From positions 1 to 64,000 of the forward strand of contig MU129143.1 of the NCBI GenBank assembly GCA_014904985.1: DNA of 64,000 nucleotides, read 5' to 3'. Below the pieces are notes generated by a model, which worked only from the letters and a program-made list of their open reading frames with translations, did no database searches and was not told the origin of the DNA. Positions 21,637 to 33,318 of this stretch are shown here, in pieces (within the stretch, counting starts at the first letter, position 1; each line of letters opens with the position of its first letter). Made by a program: the position numbers and the translations under genes. Source of the stretch: Hydnum rufescens UP504 (Eukaryota; Basidiomycota; Agaricomycetes; Cantharellales; Hydnaceae).

Positions 21637-22374
21637 GGTTCACAGATGGGGGTCAACCAATGAAGACCGTAAGGGAATTGGCGCAGATTTGGGGAGAGTC
21701 CCTGAATGGCTGTGGCGTCCGCGGCAGTCCTGCATAGGCTGCCACTTGGAGGCAACGTGGCCACCGTGAGCGGTAAAAGTAATTCAGTCTGAGTCTGCGG
21801 GCGGCGCAGGTTTTTGCACCCGGAAGCAAAATTTAACCCCTTGAAGGATCATTGCGTATACCTAAGGCGATGTGATACCCGCAGGACGCCCAAGCATCTT
21901 CTCCGGCCTGTTTGAACATGAGAGGCTCTTGTAGATAGTTAAATCCTCATTCTGTAGTTGTGGCTGTACTTGGAATCATTGTCTCTCATTCATAAGTGCT
22001 TCTCAACCGCTACAATTTAACATTAAAGCCGACATTCTTGCCTCGAAGGATTAAAAGGCATGACCCAAAAGGAGGTCCATTCAGAACGAAACGGCCTCCA
22101 CCATGAAAAAATGTGTCGCCCACGTCGGAGTGCTATTTGTATTAGGTCATGCAACTGGTGACACTGGCCTCCGCGTCGGGGATAGTTAGAAAGTTGTGTG
22201 TGGCGTATTTCCTAATCTCTTAGTATCCAGTGGTACGTTCGTATAGCATGGAACATTATAAATATGAATGCAACCAGGACATCGTTGGGTAACACAATAC
22301 AGACAGCTACAGACCCACTTAAAGGCCCAAGGCACCACAACATCGGCAAAGATTCAGAGGCCCTGTATTACACC
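21637..22374. other. Tandem-gene spacer, no gene seen
   Basis: Between the REX4 start and the UBE2W 3' end. It should hold the REX4 promoter. No other coding or structural feature is recognised. Confidence 0.5.
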
Positions 22375-23311
22375 CTATAGATAATTCAAATCGATTAGAT
22401 GGGATGTGTATAGGTCAAGAACATAACTGGCATACGAGTCATCTAGAGAGAAGTGAGATAAGAGAGTGCAGAAACTGTGCAGCCGCAATGACTACGTACC
22501 ATCATATAGGAAATGGGTATTCTTTGGAGAGAGGGGGGCATTTTTTACATATCTATCGTTGCCCTCCGGCCTGTGGATCCACGGTAAAGTGTAAAATCGT
22601 CCTCACGCACGGCGAGACGGATACGTACCGCTCCTTCTTCTGTGCAACATGAATGGCATCCTCAGCACCATCCCAACTGTAGTTGAGGGGTCTCATGAAC
22701 GAACCTTGCAAGATGCCAGCATGCTCTGTAACGTAATACAAATAGTACTCGTGTTCAATACGGGAGACCATTCGCTACCAAGGATACTAGCGCAAATATG
22801 TCCGTTGCCTTGAAGAAAACAGCCAATCAATTTGGTGCTCAGTGTAAAGAGTGCCCAAGAGGCCAACTGTAAACATGTGGCTGCGTTCGGGAGGCAAATA
22901 GGTGAATTGGTAAACCAGGATATCTTATCACAAGATCACATACGTGCATGGGCGCCTTGTATTTATCGTTTACGACGAAAACAACCTCGGGTGCTTCGAT
23001 AGCTAAAACAGAAGATGCGTGAGCGTTAATCAGTGCCATACTTCATGCCTAGTTCATCGTAGCACTGACGATAACGGCTTCCAAAGGTGAATCGCAGAGC
23101 AAAAACTTCACCCTGAACCGGACAGAATAAACCAAGTAATCCAAAAGGTCAGGGTAGACAATCCCACTTTGAAAAGACTTTCTCCCAGAAGCTCTAGCGA
23201 CAGGGTCCAAGACTTGAGATCTTCAGTAGAGAGCAAGGTGATTCCAGCGGGACATTCCTCTCTCAACGCTACGAGCTCTTTAGTCAACCTCCTTGAAGAG
23301 AACGTCGCCAT
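22375..23311 (-). CDS. UBE2W-type ubiquitin-conjugating enzyme (N-terminal ubiquitination)
   Basis: E2 enzyme of the UBE2W class, which in animals attaches ubiquitin to protein alpha-amino termini. The ATG is at 23309-23311 (MATFSSRRLTKELVALREE, then CPAGITLL). Seven short introns restore the fold: GEVFALRFTFGSRYP, IEAPEVVFVVNDKYKAPMH, PHVY-SNGHIC with the active-site Cys, ASILGSEWSP, TLQSMLASCK, KKERPEGNDRYVKNAPLSPK. The C-terminus becomes YDDD plus about 14 residues if the last intron (donor about 22499) is used, with TAG at 22375-22377; otherwise translation stops at about 22491. The SNGHIC motif and WSP following it are diagnostic for an E2. Its start is only 124 bp from that of NFU1 on the other strand, so the two share a promoter region. 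Confidence 0.88.
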
Positions 23312-23435
23312 CGATGGTAGGGGGAATGAAAAGAAAGAGAACCTGAGAAAAAAACTTATGAGTATGGCGATTCGACAATCTGGGAACGCGGGAACGGGTG
23401 ATCCCGCCACGGAAGCAAATAGTTGCTGACAGAGT

Positions 23436-24421
23436 ATGTCTTTCTTCTCAAGGAGTGCTTGTCGGGTGCCATCGTCACTTAGGAACGTCCCCGGGCATGT
23501 TTTTTCATCTGTTGCAAGAAGAACCTTTGCCTCCGGTCATACTTCACGAACACAGTTATGGTCAGGAAACACTCCAGCCACGTCGTCCTTGTCTCGAGCG
23601 TCCACTTCTCGTATAGGGCCAGCCTCGTATTCCAGTGAGGAATGACCTTCAGTTTTTCCTGAACTCCTTGCCAACATTGCCTTGATACTATAGAAAGAAC
23701 AATGTTCATACAGACAGAGACAACCCCAAATGACGATTCACTTAAATTCATTCCGGGCGTGGAGGTGATGGGCTCGGGCTCTGCTGAATTTTTGGACACC
23801 CGCTCTTCCCTAGCATCACCCCTCGCCATCCGTCTCTTTGGGATCGAGGGTGTGAAATCAGTATTCTATGGACCCGATTTCGTCACAATATCGAAAGATT
23901 CGGAAAATCCATGGTCCGTGATTAAGCCAGAGGTGTATTCCATCCTACATGGAATACTTTACCTCTCAACAACCCTTGTTCCGCTCGGATGAGGAGCGGG
24001 ATGCGGCTGGGCCCCAGGATACGCGTATTCTCGACACAGATTCTGACACGGTCGCAATGATCAAGGAATTATTGGAGACTCGAGTGCGTCCCGCCATCAT
24101 GGAGGATGGGGGTGACATCGAGTATCGGGGATATTCTGACGATGGCATAGTGAAGCTAAAGTTGAAGGGGAGTTGTCGGGGATGTGACTCCAGTGCAGTG
24201 ACATTAAAGACAGGCATCGAGCGTATGTTGATGCACTACGTTCCAGAGGTCCAAGGTGTGGAACAGGTTCGTGCATTTCATCTTGTCCTCTTCGACAAGG
24301 CTTAATAGTTGCGCTCACTTGTCAGGTGCTTGATCAAGAGGAGGAAATTGCGCTGAGCGAGTTCAGCAAGTTCGAGGAGCGATTGGCTAATCAGGGGAAG
24401 GCATCTTCTGCATCCGGGTGA
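23436..24421 (+). CDS. NFU1: Mitochondrial iron-sulfur cluster protein NFU1 (apparent one-base frameshift)
   Basis: NFU1 passes 4Fe-4S clusters to mitochondrial enzymes such as lipoate synthase and complex II. The ATG at 23436 gives [18 protein letters not shown], an Arg/Ser-rich mitochondrial presequence. After an intron (about 23632-23690) comes [21 protein letters not shown], the Nfu N-domain, with [17 protein letters not shown]. The C-domain has [16 protein letters not shown] sequence ([17 protein letters not shown]) and the cluster-binding CRGC motif (GSCRGCDSS, Cys-x-x-Cys). A second intron near 24260-24325 leads to [15 protein letters not shown] and TGA at 24419-24421. Between IKPEVYSI and [11 protein letters not shown] the frame shifts by one base (about 23944-23950). 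A 61-bp GT-AG intron would also restore frame but would delete conserved sequence. Confidence 0.87.
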
Positions 24422-24542
24422 GCAAGTGCCCATCCTGAGGTATTAGCCTCATTAACATCTTATAGCAGCATGGAGCAATATATGTCCGTGTAATTTTGTA
24501 ATAATATAGACAGGAAGAATCGTAGAACATATCTCATCCATC

Positions 24543-27105
24543 CTATGACCGATTTAATTCTAAATCCCCTCTCCGTTCCTCCGCCCCTCCGGTCATCCGT
24601 GCACTCCGACTTCCAAATTGCATGGCGCGCTTCTTCCGCCGACTGGCCCCATGCAGTCCCATCTTTAGAGCTGCTTCGCGCAAGAGTCGTTTGTCCCCTA
24701 CGCCGTCCTCTTTCATCCGTGGATCGAGCTTGACATGAACAGGCAACCTCGCAAGATAGGAAACGAGAGAGAGATCCAGGTAGGGGTAGCGTGATTCTTT
24801 GCCGTTCGAGGATATAATACGGTCGTCTCGCCCAAGATTTCGGGATGGGAGACGATCTAGGTCTAATTGCAGCTGTACATAGCGTCAGGCAGAAAAGGAA
24901 GCATCAGTCCGGCGATCGCGCGTAACTCTGAGAAATCAGCAGATCGGACCTCATTCACTAAACTCAACCATCCCCCTTTGCTAAATGCGACTCGGTGCCT
25001 CGAATATCCACCTAGTAGTTCGTCTGAACCTAGGCCGCTGAGAAGGACACGGGCTGGACTAGAGTAGAATTTGGATTTCCCGACATATTTCGTCGTGACT
25101 GAAGAAGTGGGCCGGGTGTCTGGATGCGATAGTGATGTGTTGTGCAAAGTACCCTTGCCTCGGGAGGCAAAATAGAGAGCAAGTGCAAGGCTCTTTGTAA
25201 GGTCATCAGCGTTGTGGATTTTTTGCAGACGCATAAATCCTCACCAAATCCATAACGGTATTGGAAGGAAACATCAAATTCTCCACTGTGGGTCGGGCGG
25301 CGCTTGACTCCTAGTGGCATACCACGTCAATGACTCGAGCCAACATAGAGGTATTGTACATATACTATACTTCGTAGCTGACGTCTACTTTAACCTGGGG
25401 ATCAACCTTGATAAGCTAAGGGCGGAAACTATAACTTGGCTTTGCTAACAAAATTCCATAGGCGTTCAGGGCACATTCGTTGTAGTTCGTCTAGCTGCTC
25501 TAGACCTGTTTCGCGATCCGGGGTCATGTAGGTATTCGTTTGATCGTACGGCTGGGGGATGTTTTGCTCGTTCGGGGTCATGATGGCCTCCTTCACGAGT
25601 GGCAAGAGCTTCCCGGCAGAGGAATTTGGAGTTGATGGAGATTTGTTTAAGACGTCGCCCTTCGCATGGGCTTTAGCTTTCATTTTGCGCGGATTTTCGA
25701 ACCCTACATTGATGAGGTCGATTGGTTCATTTAATGGGACGTATCTGTGCGTCGGCACACAATCTTCATTAGAAACTTGGCACTGTTTCCACGTCAAAAT
25801 TAACCAAACTTGTGAGCGAGAAACGAGATGACGGCGCAGTCAATCCCGCCAGAGAAGAGTACTGCAAGCCGTGCTGTATTTGGGATAGTGGGGCTGGGTC
25901 TAAGTGTCCCGAAAAACTAGGTGAGTGAGTTACAGTATCAGTATGGATGACGATAGGTATTCGCACATATTCTGCACCCGCAATGCGACACTCTTATCGA
26001 GTCTTCTGGTGAATTCCTCCACGGCATCTCGTGTGTCTTCCGAGAGTTTCGTAGGGATGGGGAAATCTACGGATGGTATGTCGGGATTAAGAACGTGTTG
26101 TGCAGACTTCAAAGATGTAAGAGTCATGGTTATCGTGATACGATGGGAATGGGAACACACAAATGCGTCAGGGGAGTATGGCACATTTCGATTCAGCTTG
26201 TCGATGCATTGTGCAATATTAAACTCAGGGAATTTATTCTGGAGGATTAATATCGTGAGCCGGAGCACCCTGTCGACACCCCTGGAAACTCACAAGAGAG
26301 GTGACGCGTCCTAAGCGTATCTGGTAGATGTAATTGGGCGAGATCTCTTCGAAATGGTTACTTGGGGAAGTGGGATAACCTAGAGATGCGGAGGCCAAGA
26401 TGAACGTCGGATTGACTGAGTCCGGCGTCCTCATGAGAAGGGAACGTCGACCAAGGGGATCACGACCATAGAATAAGGTTTTCGATGAGTGCTACAGAAT
26501 GGTTATGCCCAAAGTGGTTATCGCTTGTGAGGGGATGAGGGAGTACATTGGCCTACTTGGTAAAATACGAAGGCATATGGACCTTCCAATCGACTCATTA
26601 TATGTGGTACGTCAACCGAGGTGCTTCCAGAAAGCAGACTGAATAGTCTACTCCCGTCATTCTCGTCAGGTTCGATCTGGAAAAACCCCCGCTTTAGATT
26701 CAAAGGAAACTGAATCCGAAGGTTGCAACGAGCACACCAAGAGCCCTCGGAATACCTGAATGACGAGTCAACTACGGACGCAGAAGACGTAAGTGTGATC
26801 CACACCTCCCCATTCCAGCACAGAATATCGCCCTTTGAATTAATGTGAGGCTGAACAACAATATGGTCGCCTCTGAGGTGCAAAACCGAGGAAAAAAGAG
26901 ACAGTTGGATATCTGAAGTCGAAGAAGATGACACCACACGACTTATAAGCCTTTGGGAATCGGGTCCTGCATGTATCCTCGTCAGATGTATTCTTGGCGC
27001 TGTGGATGCGGCAGTAGGACCTCTCAACGCATTGAGTTGGTGCAGTGCACCCAGGTTGAGGTCATCTGTCCGAGGGATAGATATGGAGACTACGACCCCA
27101 CACAT
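24543..27105 (-). CDS. ASNSD1-like protein (asparagine-synthetase domain, glutamine amidotransferase N-terminus)
   Basis: Homologue of ASNSD1, a two-domain protein with a class-II glutamine amidotransferase head and an asparagine-synthetase-like PPi-loop domain. I choose the ATG at 27103-27105 because it gives MCGVVVSI, which puts the nucleophilic Cys at position 2. Following blocks: LHLRGDHIVVQP, GDILCWNGEVW, LEGPYAFVFYQ, GRDPLGRRSLL, then after introns the synthetase part: LINVGFENP, LYFASRGKG, VLLSGLGSDELLGGYSRHRVAF, then ESRYPYLDLSLVSYLARLPV, and at the end DKRLLREAALKMGL and KRAMQFGSRSAR, conserved in ASNSD1. It stops at 24543-24545. The spacing to the convergent NFU1 stop is 121 bp. The exact in vivo reaction of ASNSD1 proteins is not settled. 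Confidence 0.88.
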
Positions 27106-27559
27106 AGTCAACTACTTCATTGCACGCAAGTGAAGTTAAGTCTGGATCGGGAGTCTGGTCACGGGAATTTCCCGGTTTCCTCTTCCGTATCCTCACAATG
27201 GAAATGAGGCTAGCGTCCACCTCCGGAAATGAAACGATACCATTTCTTGTATCCTAGGCCTCAACCGGTACAGAACATCCTATGTGATGATATATATCAT
27301 CTTGGGAGAAAGTAACCAAAACAAGCGAGGCATTTCATTGGACGTTGCTCCCCTCCATAGTTGTACAGTATACCAGGCACGCACACTGCTCAATGGACGG
27401 AATGAGTTCCATGGGGGCCGACTGCCAACAAGTCGATCGGGATTGAGTAGGGATGACTGCAAGGAACTCCACCTTCAATTACAGATAACGATATGTATAG
27501 ACATCAAAATAGGTAAGAAAAATATGCGAAGTCGCAGAAAACAGTACGCGAGCCAATGT
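27106..27559. other. Spacer between ASNSD1-like and kinase genes
   Basis: Promoter side of the ASNSD1-like gene and 3' flank of the kinase gene. No additional feature is recognised. Confidence 0.5.
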
Positions 27560-29897
27560 CTATTCAACGTCCAGCCCAAGAATACAATGGAGATCACGAG
27601 ATTCCTGATCCCTTTCGCTTTGGGAGACCCATTTCCTTGAACTTGCGAAGTCAATAATTGTTATGCCCGACTTGCTCACGAGTAGGTTTTCCTTCCGAAT
27701 GTCTCCATGAAGAATTCCCGCATGATGGATGGACTCTAAAGTCAATAGAGCTACCTCACTATTATAAACAAAAACCAGAAAGTATGCATCAGTAATATAG
27801 ATTGAGAACCTTGGAAAAACTTACCAATCAGATATTGGCAAGGTACACCCGGCTCCCCACAGAGTGAACTGCCAGAATAGAGCATTATAAGAATGCAGGG
27901 ACCGTCCTCGCAGTCATCAAAGATGCCGAGGGCGGTTGCAATCCCTGTAGTTATTCCGTTCGATTTCAATCGCTGATAGACATTGTATTCATGTCGAAGA
28001 TCTTCTTTCTGCTCGGTCGTAAACGCGAATTTGACGGCAACATCTAGTTGCATGGACCGCTCTGCAAAGTTTGCCTCGAGAGTCCCGCGGTGGACTATGC
28101 CCGAGGCGCCCCGGCCAATCTCTGATGTAAGGACAATCGAGATAGACTCGTCCAAGGTGTAGCTGCTGAGGTTTCGAGGGGAAGGCAGACGGGTTGGGAA
28201 TCCGGGATCTTCGATTACCGAAGGTGCGCTCCGGAGGAACGTAGCAGGGATGGGCGAGTCGTATATGTCATATCGGAGGGACAGGAGAAGCAAGTCGCGC
28301 TTGCTCAGTACCTGCATTGTTTCCCAATGCCATACTCAGTGAGATTGGGAAGTAAGGGCACAGCGGACAAACGCACCTCAATGACCTCCAGTGGATCATC
28401 ACCACCACTCCTCCAGTCCGACTTTGAAAGCGGTCGCCATCCCCGAGACTGGGGCTACCTCTGGAACCTCCGACCTCTACCTCCGCGATGTCCACGACCT
28501 CCCGTGCGGCCGCCGCTGGAACCGCAGTCGTTGTTTCCATCCATATAATCGTCATCGTCATCATCCTCGTCATCAGGAGGTTGCCTCAGCGATAAAAGAC
28601 CCAACGGCAGCATGTGACGGGCTATTGTGTCTTGGATAGCGGCCATGTAGATGCCTACTTGGATTTGCCCATACCCAGGGTCTTTGCACACGGAAGGTTC
28701 AATGAGATTCGAGACGTAGAGAGTTTGGGAATGGCGATGGCGCAGACAAATCAACTCGTGGTTTCCAGAGTGGATGACAAAGAGCGAAACATCAGATCGT
28801 ACAGCTTGCTGCCCACGCCTGCAGAACATATCAGACCAAAATGATTTCGAAGTGAGTAGAGAATCACCTGTTGGATGACATTTTGTGCAGTCAGATCATC
28901 ATGATCTTGATAGGCACTGTCCCCATTCTCGATGCCATTTCGCTTACGCTTTCTGCCTCCCATGGCTCCATTGCCTTCATCGATTTCTTTCCCGATGACC
29001 TCCTGACTGCATTCTTCGCGGGAGAGACAGCCATCAACGTAGCGAGGTGGCAGCATCGAAGTGGATCCCACATTGTGGTCGAATGGGGTGATGACCTCGC
29101 ACTTCCACGGAGGACATTCTGCATCACGTCCGAGCATCTTCCCTGCATACTGGATCTTGTCTCGTTGCTGACAATGGGATTCATTGGCTGCGCAGTCGTG
29201 ATCAGTGCAGAACGTCCACTTGAATGCGTCTATGCTGAGAACCGAGAGCATGACTTTCCGCGAGCCTGCTGAAAGGCTTTTCACCTCCCACGTCATCAAC
29301 GTAGCATCAGCTTTTTGAAGACGCAAGAAGGCCCCTCGTGTCTCGCTCTCCAAGCTGTGGACAAGGAATTCCTGCTTTGCCTGCATAGATGCATCATCAC
29401 GGATGGCAGTGAGATGGAGTCGTCCATCCTCAAGTGCCTCACTTGCAGCTCCTGGAGACTGCGTGAAATCGACAAGGCTATACCATGCCGGAGGCGGCGT
29501 CCTTGGATGCAACACCAAGAAGGACGCTAAAGATGTGCAATATTTGGCGCTGGTCTCTCGTAAAAGGTCATCACACCCTTCTCATCCTGCTACAACACGG
29601 CTCAAATTGCAGCACTCCACAGTCACGATAATCCGCCGTGGTGAAGCCTATTGACGAGGGAAGTGTTTCCGAAGCTTCTTCAAGACCTTTTGCGGCGTTT
29701 CCAGCGAGCTGCTGAGCCAGGGAGGGTAGCCGTCTTACTTGTTTCAGAATCAGCTTGATGCTGAAATGTTTATCGTAAAATGCAGGAATACGGGAACCAG
29801 TTGAGGGTGCCTTAGATCGTCTATTATCGATTGAGAGTGTGGGGGGGGACCAAGCAAAATAGTGCCTTGATTTCATTCATGGTAGAGTTCGAAGCCA
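27560..29897 (-). pseudogene. Fungal-type (FunK1-like) protein kinase with two apparent lesions
   Basis: Kinase-like gene of the basidiomycete FunK1 type. Starting at ATG 29895-29897 (MASNSTMNEIKALF), splicing gives KHFSIKLILKQVRRL, ETLPSSIGFTTADY, LQFEPCSSFLVLHPRTPPPAWYSLVDF and a long N-terminal region with a KRKRN basic patch, then an Asp-run and a Gly/Arg-rich segment (about 28470-28580). The kinase core has EIGRGASGIVHRGTL (Gly loop), VAVKFAF (Lys), and ILHGDIRKENLLVSKSGITIIDFASS, where HGD and DFA stand for HRD and DFG. A TAG lies in frame at about 28452-28454 between the Gly/Arg segment and the next exon, and the last intron (about 27746-27822) joins exons one base out of frame. Both could be assembly errors or true decay; hence the pseudogene call. 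Confidence 0.7.
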
Positions 29898-30499
29898 TAA
29901 TAAGGATAGCGGCACCAGACTCCTTAAACCTGGAGGAGGAAATCTTGTTTATATACCGCGTCAGGCTGCCGGCAGGCGCCGAGGGCGGTCTCGTACTAGT
30001 AAGTACTGCACACGCTAGTGCAGAGGTAGGGCTTAAGTACGAAGGCAGTTCTTTCTTTGTATAGCGGGGGTGGGGACGGGGGGTGAGGACGCAGACTAAA
30101 CCCGGATTGGTAGCCGGGCAACATCCGGATGCAATTCTAGCATGATTTTTTGTATTACCCCCGTTCAAGACTAGTGTAAGTCAAGAAATCGAATTAAACG
30201 CCCATCCGATGCCCACGCAGGACCTTCGGGAACGCTCCTTTAGCTTATTCTAGCGTTATCTCTCCTCCCCCATACAAACCACCCCTTCGCACACGAGCAG
30301 TCAGGAATTTCCTTTTTTGGAATTTTTGGTTTTCTTTTTCAAACCCCCAGAACTTCTCAAGTAACTTTAAAATATCGTAGTAACTACTTATGGCCGTTTT
30401 ATGGGCCTAAATACCGTATTTACAAACTTATCTACCTCTCACCTTGGCGTTGACTGGGTTTTGCTTCCGGATGTTGCCTCAACTCCCAGTTCTTAATTG
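29898..30499. other. Divergent intergenic region, kinase and PHB1 promoters
   Basis: Separates the starts of the kinase gene and PHB1. It has a G-run (30064-30086) and T/C-rich stretches at about 30250-30350. No coding sequence is recognised. Confidence 0.5.
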
Positions 30500-31786
30500 A
30501 TGGCTGCTCAGACTGCCGGCCGTGTCCTCGGTTCGCAACTTGTTTAATGGTGCTTCGTGTCTTTGATTTGCTAACTTCTTGGGGTCAGTTCCCCTGGCGG
30601 TTGCTGCCAGTGTGCTGCAAGCAAGTATTTACGACGTGCCCGGCGGGTTTCGTGCCGTGATGTTCGACAGATTCACTGGCGTGAAGAATCAAGTTTGTGT
30701 GGCTTACGTTCATCTTTTTTGACTTTGACCCTCATCTTTGATTCGCAGGCTTCGACAGAGGGGACACATTTATTGGTGCCATGGGTGCAACGAGCCATCC
30801 TCTACGACTGTCGAACTAAACCACGGGTATGCTCTCGTGTTGCACGGCAATGGGTGCTATCTCCTGAGAAATTCTTTGCTGTCAGAATATCTCCACGACT
30901 ACAGGGTCCAAGGATCTGCAGATGGTCTCCATTACACTGCGTGTCCTTTCGCGCCCAGACGTCGAACACCTCCCAAAGATCTACCAGACCCTTGGGACAG
31001 ATTATGACGAGAGAGTACTCCCTTCGATTGGAAATGAGGTCCTCAAAGCAATTGTGGCGCAGTTCGATGCCGCTGAGCTGATCACTCAGCGGGAAGTTGT
31101 GAGTATTACTTTCGATCTTCAACTTCTCTTTGTTTGCTCGTTAAAATATTACCACTCTAGGTCTCGTCGAGGATACGCGAGGACCTCTTGCAACGCGCTG
31201 GAGAGTTCCACATTGCCTTGGAGGATGTATCTATTACTCATCTTACTTTCGGCAAGGTTAGCTTGGAGCCAATAGTATTCATTTTGTCATATTACTGATT
31301 GCATCTATTCAAGGAATTCACTGTCGTAAGTCCCTGAAGCTAGGAAGTATGTTTGTAATTTCACCTGTGCAATTTGTGCAGGCCGTCGAAGCAAAACAAA
31401 TTGCTCAGCAAGGTTGGTGGACTGTTTCTAGCCCGAAAGGCTTTATATTCACTTGAAAACATTTCAGATGCTGAGCGCGCAAAATTTATCGTCGAGAAGG
31501 TACAATAATTCCTACGTAGTTCTTATTCCCGTGTTCTTATGTATCGGGTCGTCCTCAGGCCGAACAAGAACGTCAGGCAGCCGTCATCCGTGCTGAGGGC
31601 GAGGCAGAGGCGGCTGCAACGATCTCACGGGCCTTGGACCGCGCGGGCGAAGCCTTCGTCACCTTCCGCAAGATCGAAGCGGCGAAGGCTATTGTACAGT
31701 CCCTCTCGCAGAATCGCAATGTGTCATATATTCCAGGGGGTAGTAGCGGTGGTTCAGGCATCTTGCTAAACGTTCCGACACAATAA
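30500..31786 (+). CDS. PHB1: Prohibitin 1
   Basis: PHB1 forms ring complexes with PHB2 in the mitochondrial inner membrane, where they act as chaperone and scaffold. ATG 30500 gives [10 protein letters not shown]; a 60-bp intron (donor GTTCGC) then leads to [29 protein letters not shown] (membrane anchor and start of the SPFH domain). Later exons read [83 protein letters not shown], then [70 protein letters not shown] and [13 protein letters not shown]. Stop TAA at 31784-31786. All signature prohibitin blocks are present and length is close to the usual 275 residues. Seven or so introns, some exons under 30 bp. Confidence 0.95.
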
Positions 31787-32040
31787 AGTGACAATGACAC
31801 TCTGGTGTTCATCACGATTGTATGTTTCCTGCCCTGGAGATGAATGTCACTTATGCGACTGTGAAACCTTTACACATATGTGTATGCAATGGCCCAAATA
31901 AACAATTATCAAACCAATAGGATACGTAGCTGGGAATAGAATCTATCGAGAGTACGTCCAGCACATCAGGGGATGGATCACCGCTAAAATCGGGCTTCGT
32001 CAAACCAAGACCTCATCATCTGAGTCGATCCCATCGATAA

Positions 32041-33135
32041 TTAACCATTCGGATTCAAAGGAGGCCTGTTTTTCCCCGCTGGCTCGTTGTCCTGGAGATT
32101 GAGAAAAGGATCCTGATCCGTATCGTCGCCCCCCGTCGCGCTCCCGTTTCCCGACGGCAGAGGATCACCTGCAGTTGTGCTGCCTCCAGCTACAGACGCG
32201 GCTTTTCGACTGCTCCAGCCTTTGCTTTGCAAGTCCTCATAAAACATGTTGGCAGAGTTCATCTTGGACGCGACCTCATTCATGTGATCAAGCCACCGTT
32301 GAAGGAGGGACGCATTGTCTACTTTGAGGATTTCGTTCCGCGCTATCACCTGGTTCAGTTCGAGATTAAGGGACTGAATTTCGTCGTGCAGAACCTATAT
32401 GAGATAGTGTATCTGTAAAAACTATCAGTGCTCCCTTGAAACATGGACATAACGGACCTGGACGCCACGGTCTTTCTCGAGCATGATTTCGTCGTGCTGT
32501 TCGACTTTCTTCCGGAGGATAGCCAACTCCTCCCTCGCTTTGCGCAAGTTTTCGGATTCGATACGGTTCATTTCTTCCTTTTCCCGTAGTGTCTCGTTCA
32601 TGGATAGCAACCGCTGCGCATTTTGGCCTTGAGTTTTGTACACTGCCGCCATCTCATCTCGTAGGGAAGATATTTGCGATTCAAGCGAGACTATGTATGC
32701 CGCTTGCACAGCAGAGCTGCCAGATATGCAATTCCCCATTCAGAGTTGTGTCGTGAGATCAATCTTCATGAGGAGGGATAAATACTCACTCGCCACCCGC
32801 ACCGGAAGAGCTTCCACTTGCATTAGGGTTTGACCTGGCAGTTCCCACCGCGCGTAAAAGCGACTGGTTTCGTTCTTTCAATAATCGCGTCTGCTGAGAT
32901 AACCGGCGATCTACATCCATACTAGACTTAGCATCCCAGACTCAGGGACATCATGTCATCATCACGAAGGAGCACTCACATTGCTCGATGATGCCTGCAT
33001 ATGCGGATTCCTTCCGATTTCGCTCGACTAACCGCAACCTATGAAGAAATAAGTGCACAAATGAGTAAGGACAAACTGGGGCACTCGGCTCGCAGGCACA
33101 GACCGTAGGTCTTCCTGCCAGGATGCGCTGGCCAT
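32041..33135 (-). CDS. ATG16: Autophagy protein ATG16
   Basis: Atg16 binds the Atg12-Atg5 conjugate and directs lipidation of Atg8 during autophagosome growth. The ATG at 33133-33135 gives MASASWQEDLR; after an intron this continues LRLVERNRKESAYAGIIEQ, the Atg5-binding helix. Next come RRLSQQTRLLKERNQSLLRAV and a long coiled coil: AYIVSLESQISSLRDEMAAVYKTQGQNAQ, LREKEEMNRIESENLRKAREELAILRKKVEQHDE, then VLHDEIQSLNLELNQVIARNEIL and LLQRWLDHMNEVASKMN, which is the conserved Atg16 C-terminal motif. There are no WD40 repeats, so it is the short yeast-like form. The acidic/Pro-rich tail ends at TAA 32041-32043. It starts 183 bp from YPT7 on the opposite strand. Confidence 0.93.
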
Positions 33136-33318
33136 CTTTGGCCTTCTTGGGGATTGAAGTGACAGAACCTCGCGGCAAACGCCCGTTTACATCCACTCAA
33201 CTCCACGGGTTCTTCCGCTTTGTCCCCCTCTCTAACTCTTCCGGTCCCTGCCCTTCGCACATTAGTGCACCTTCCAACTGCGTAATATTAGCTGTGCCCC
33301 CCCTAGGTATATCTCGCT

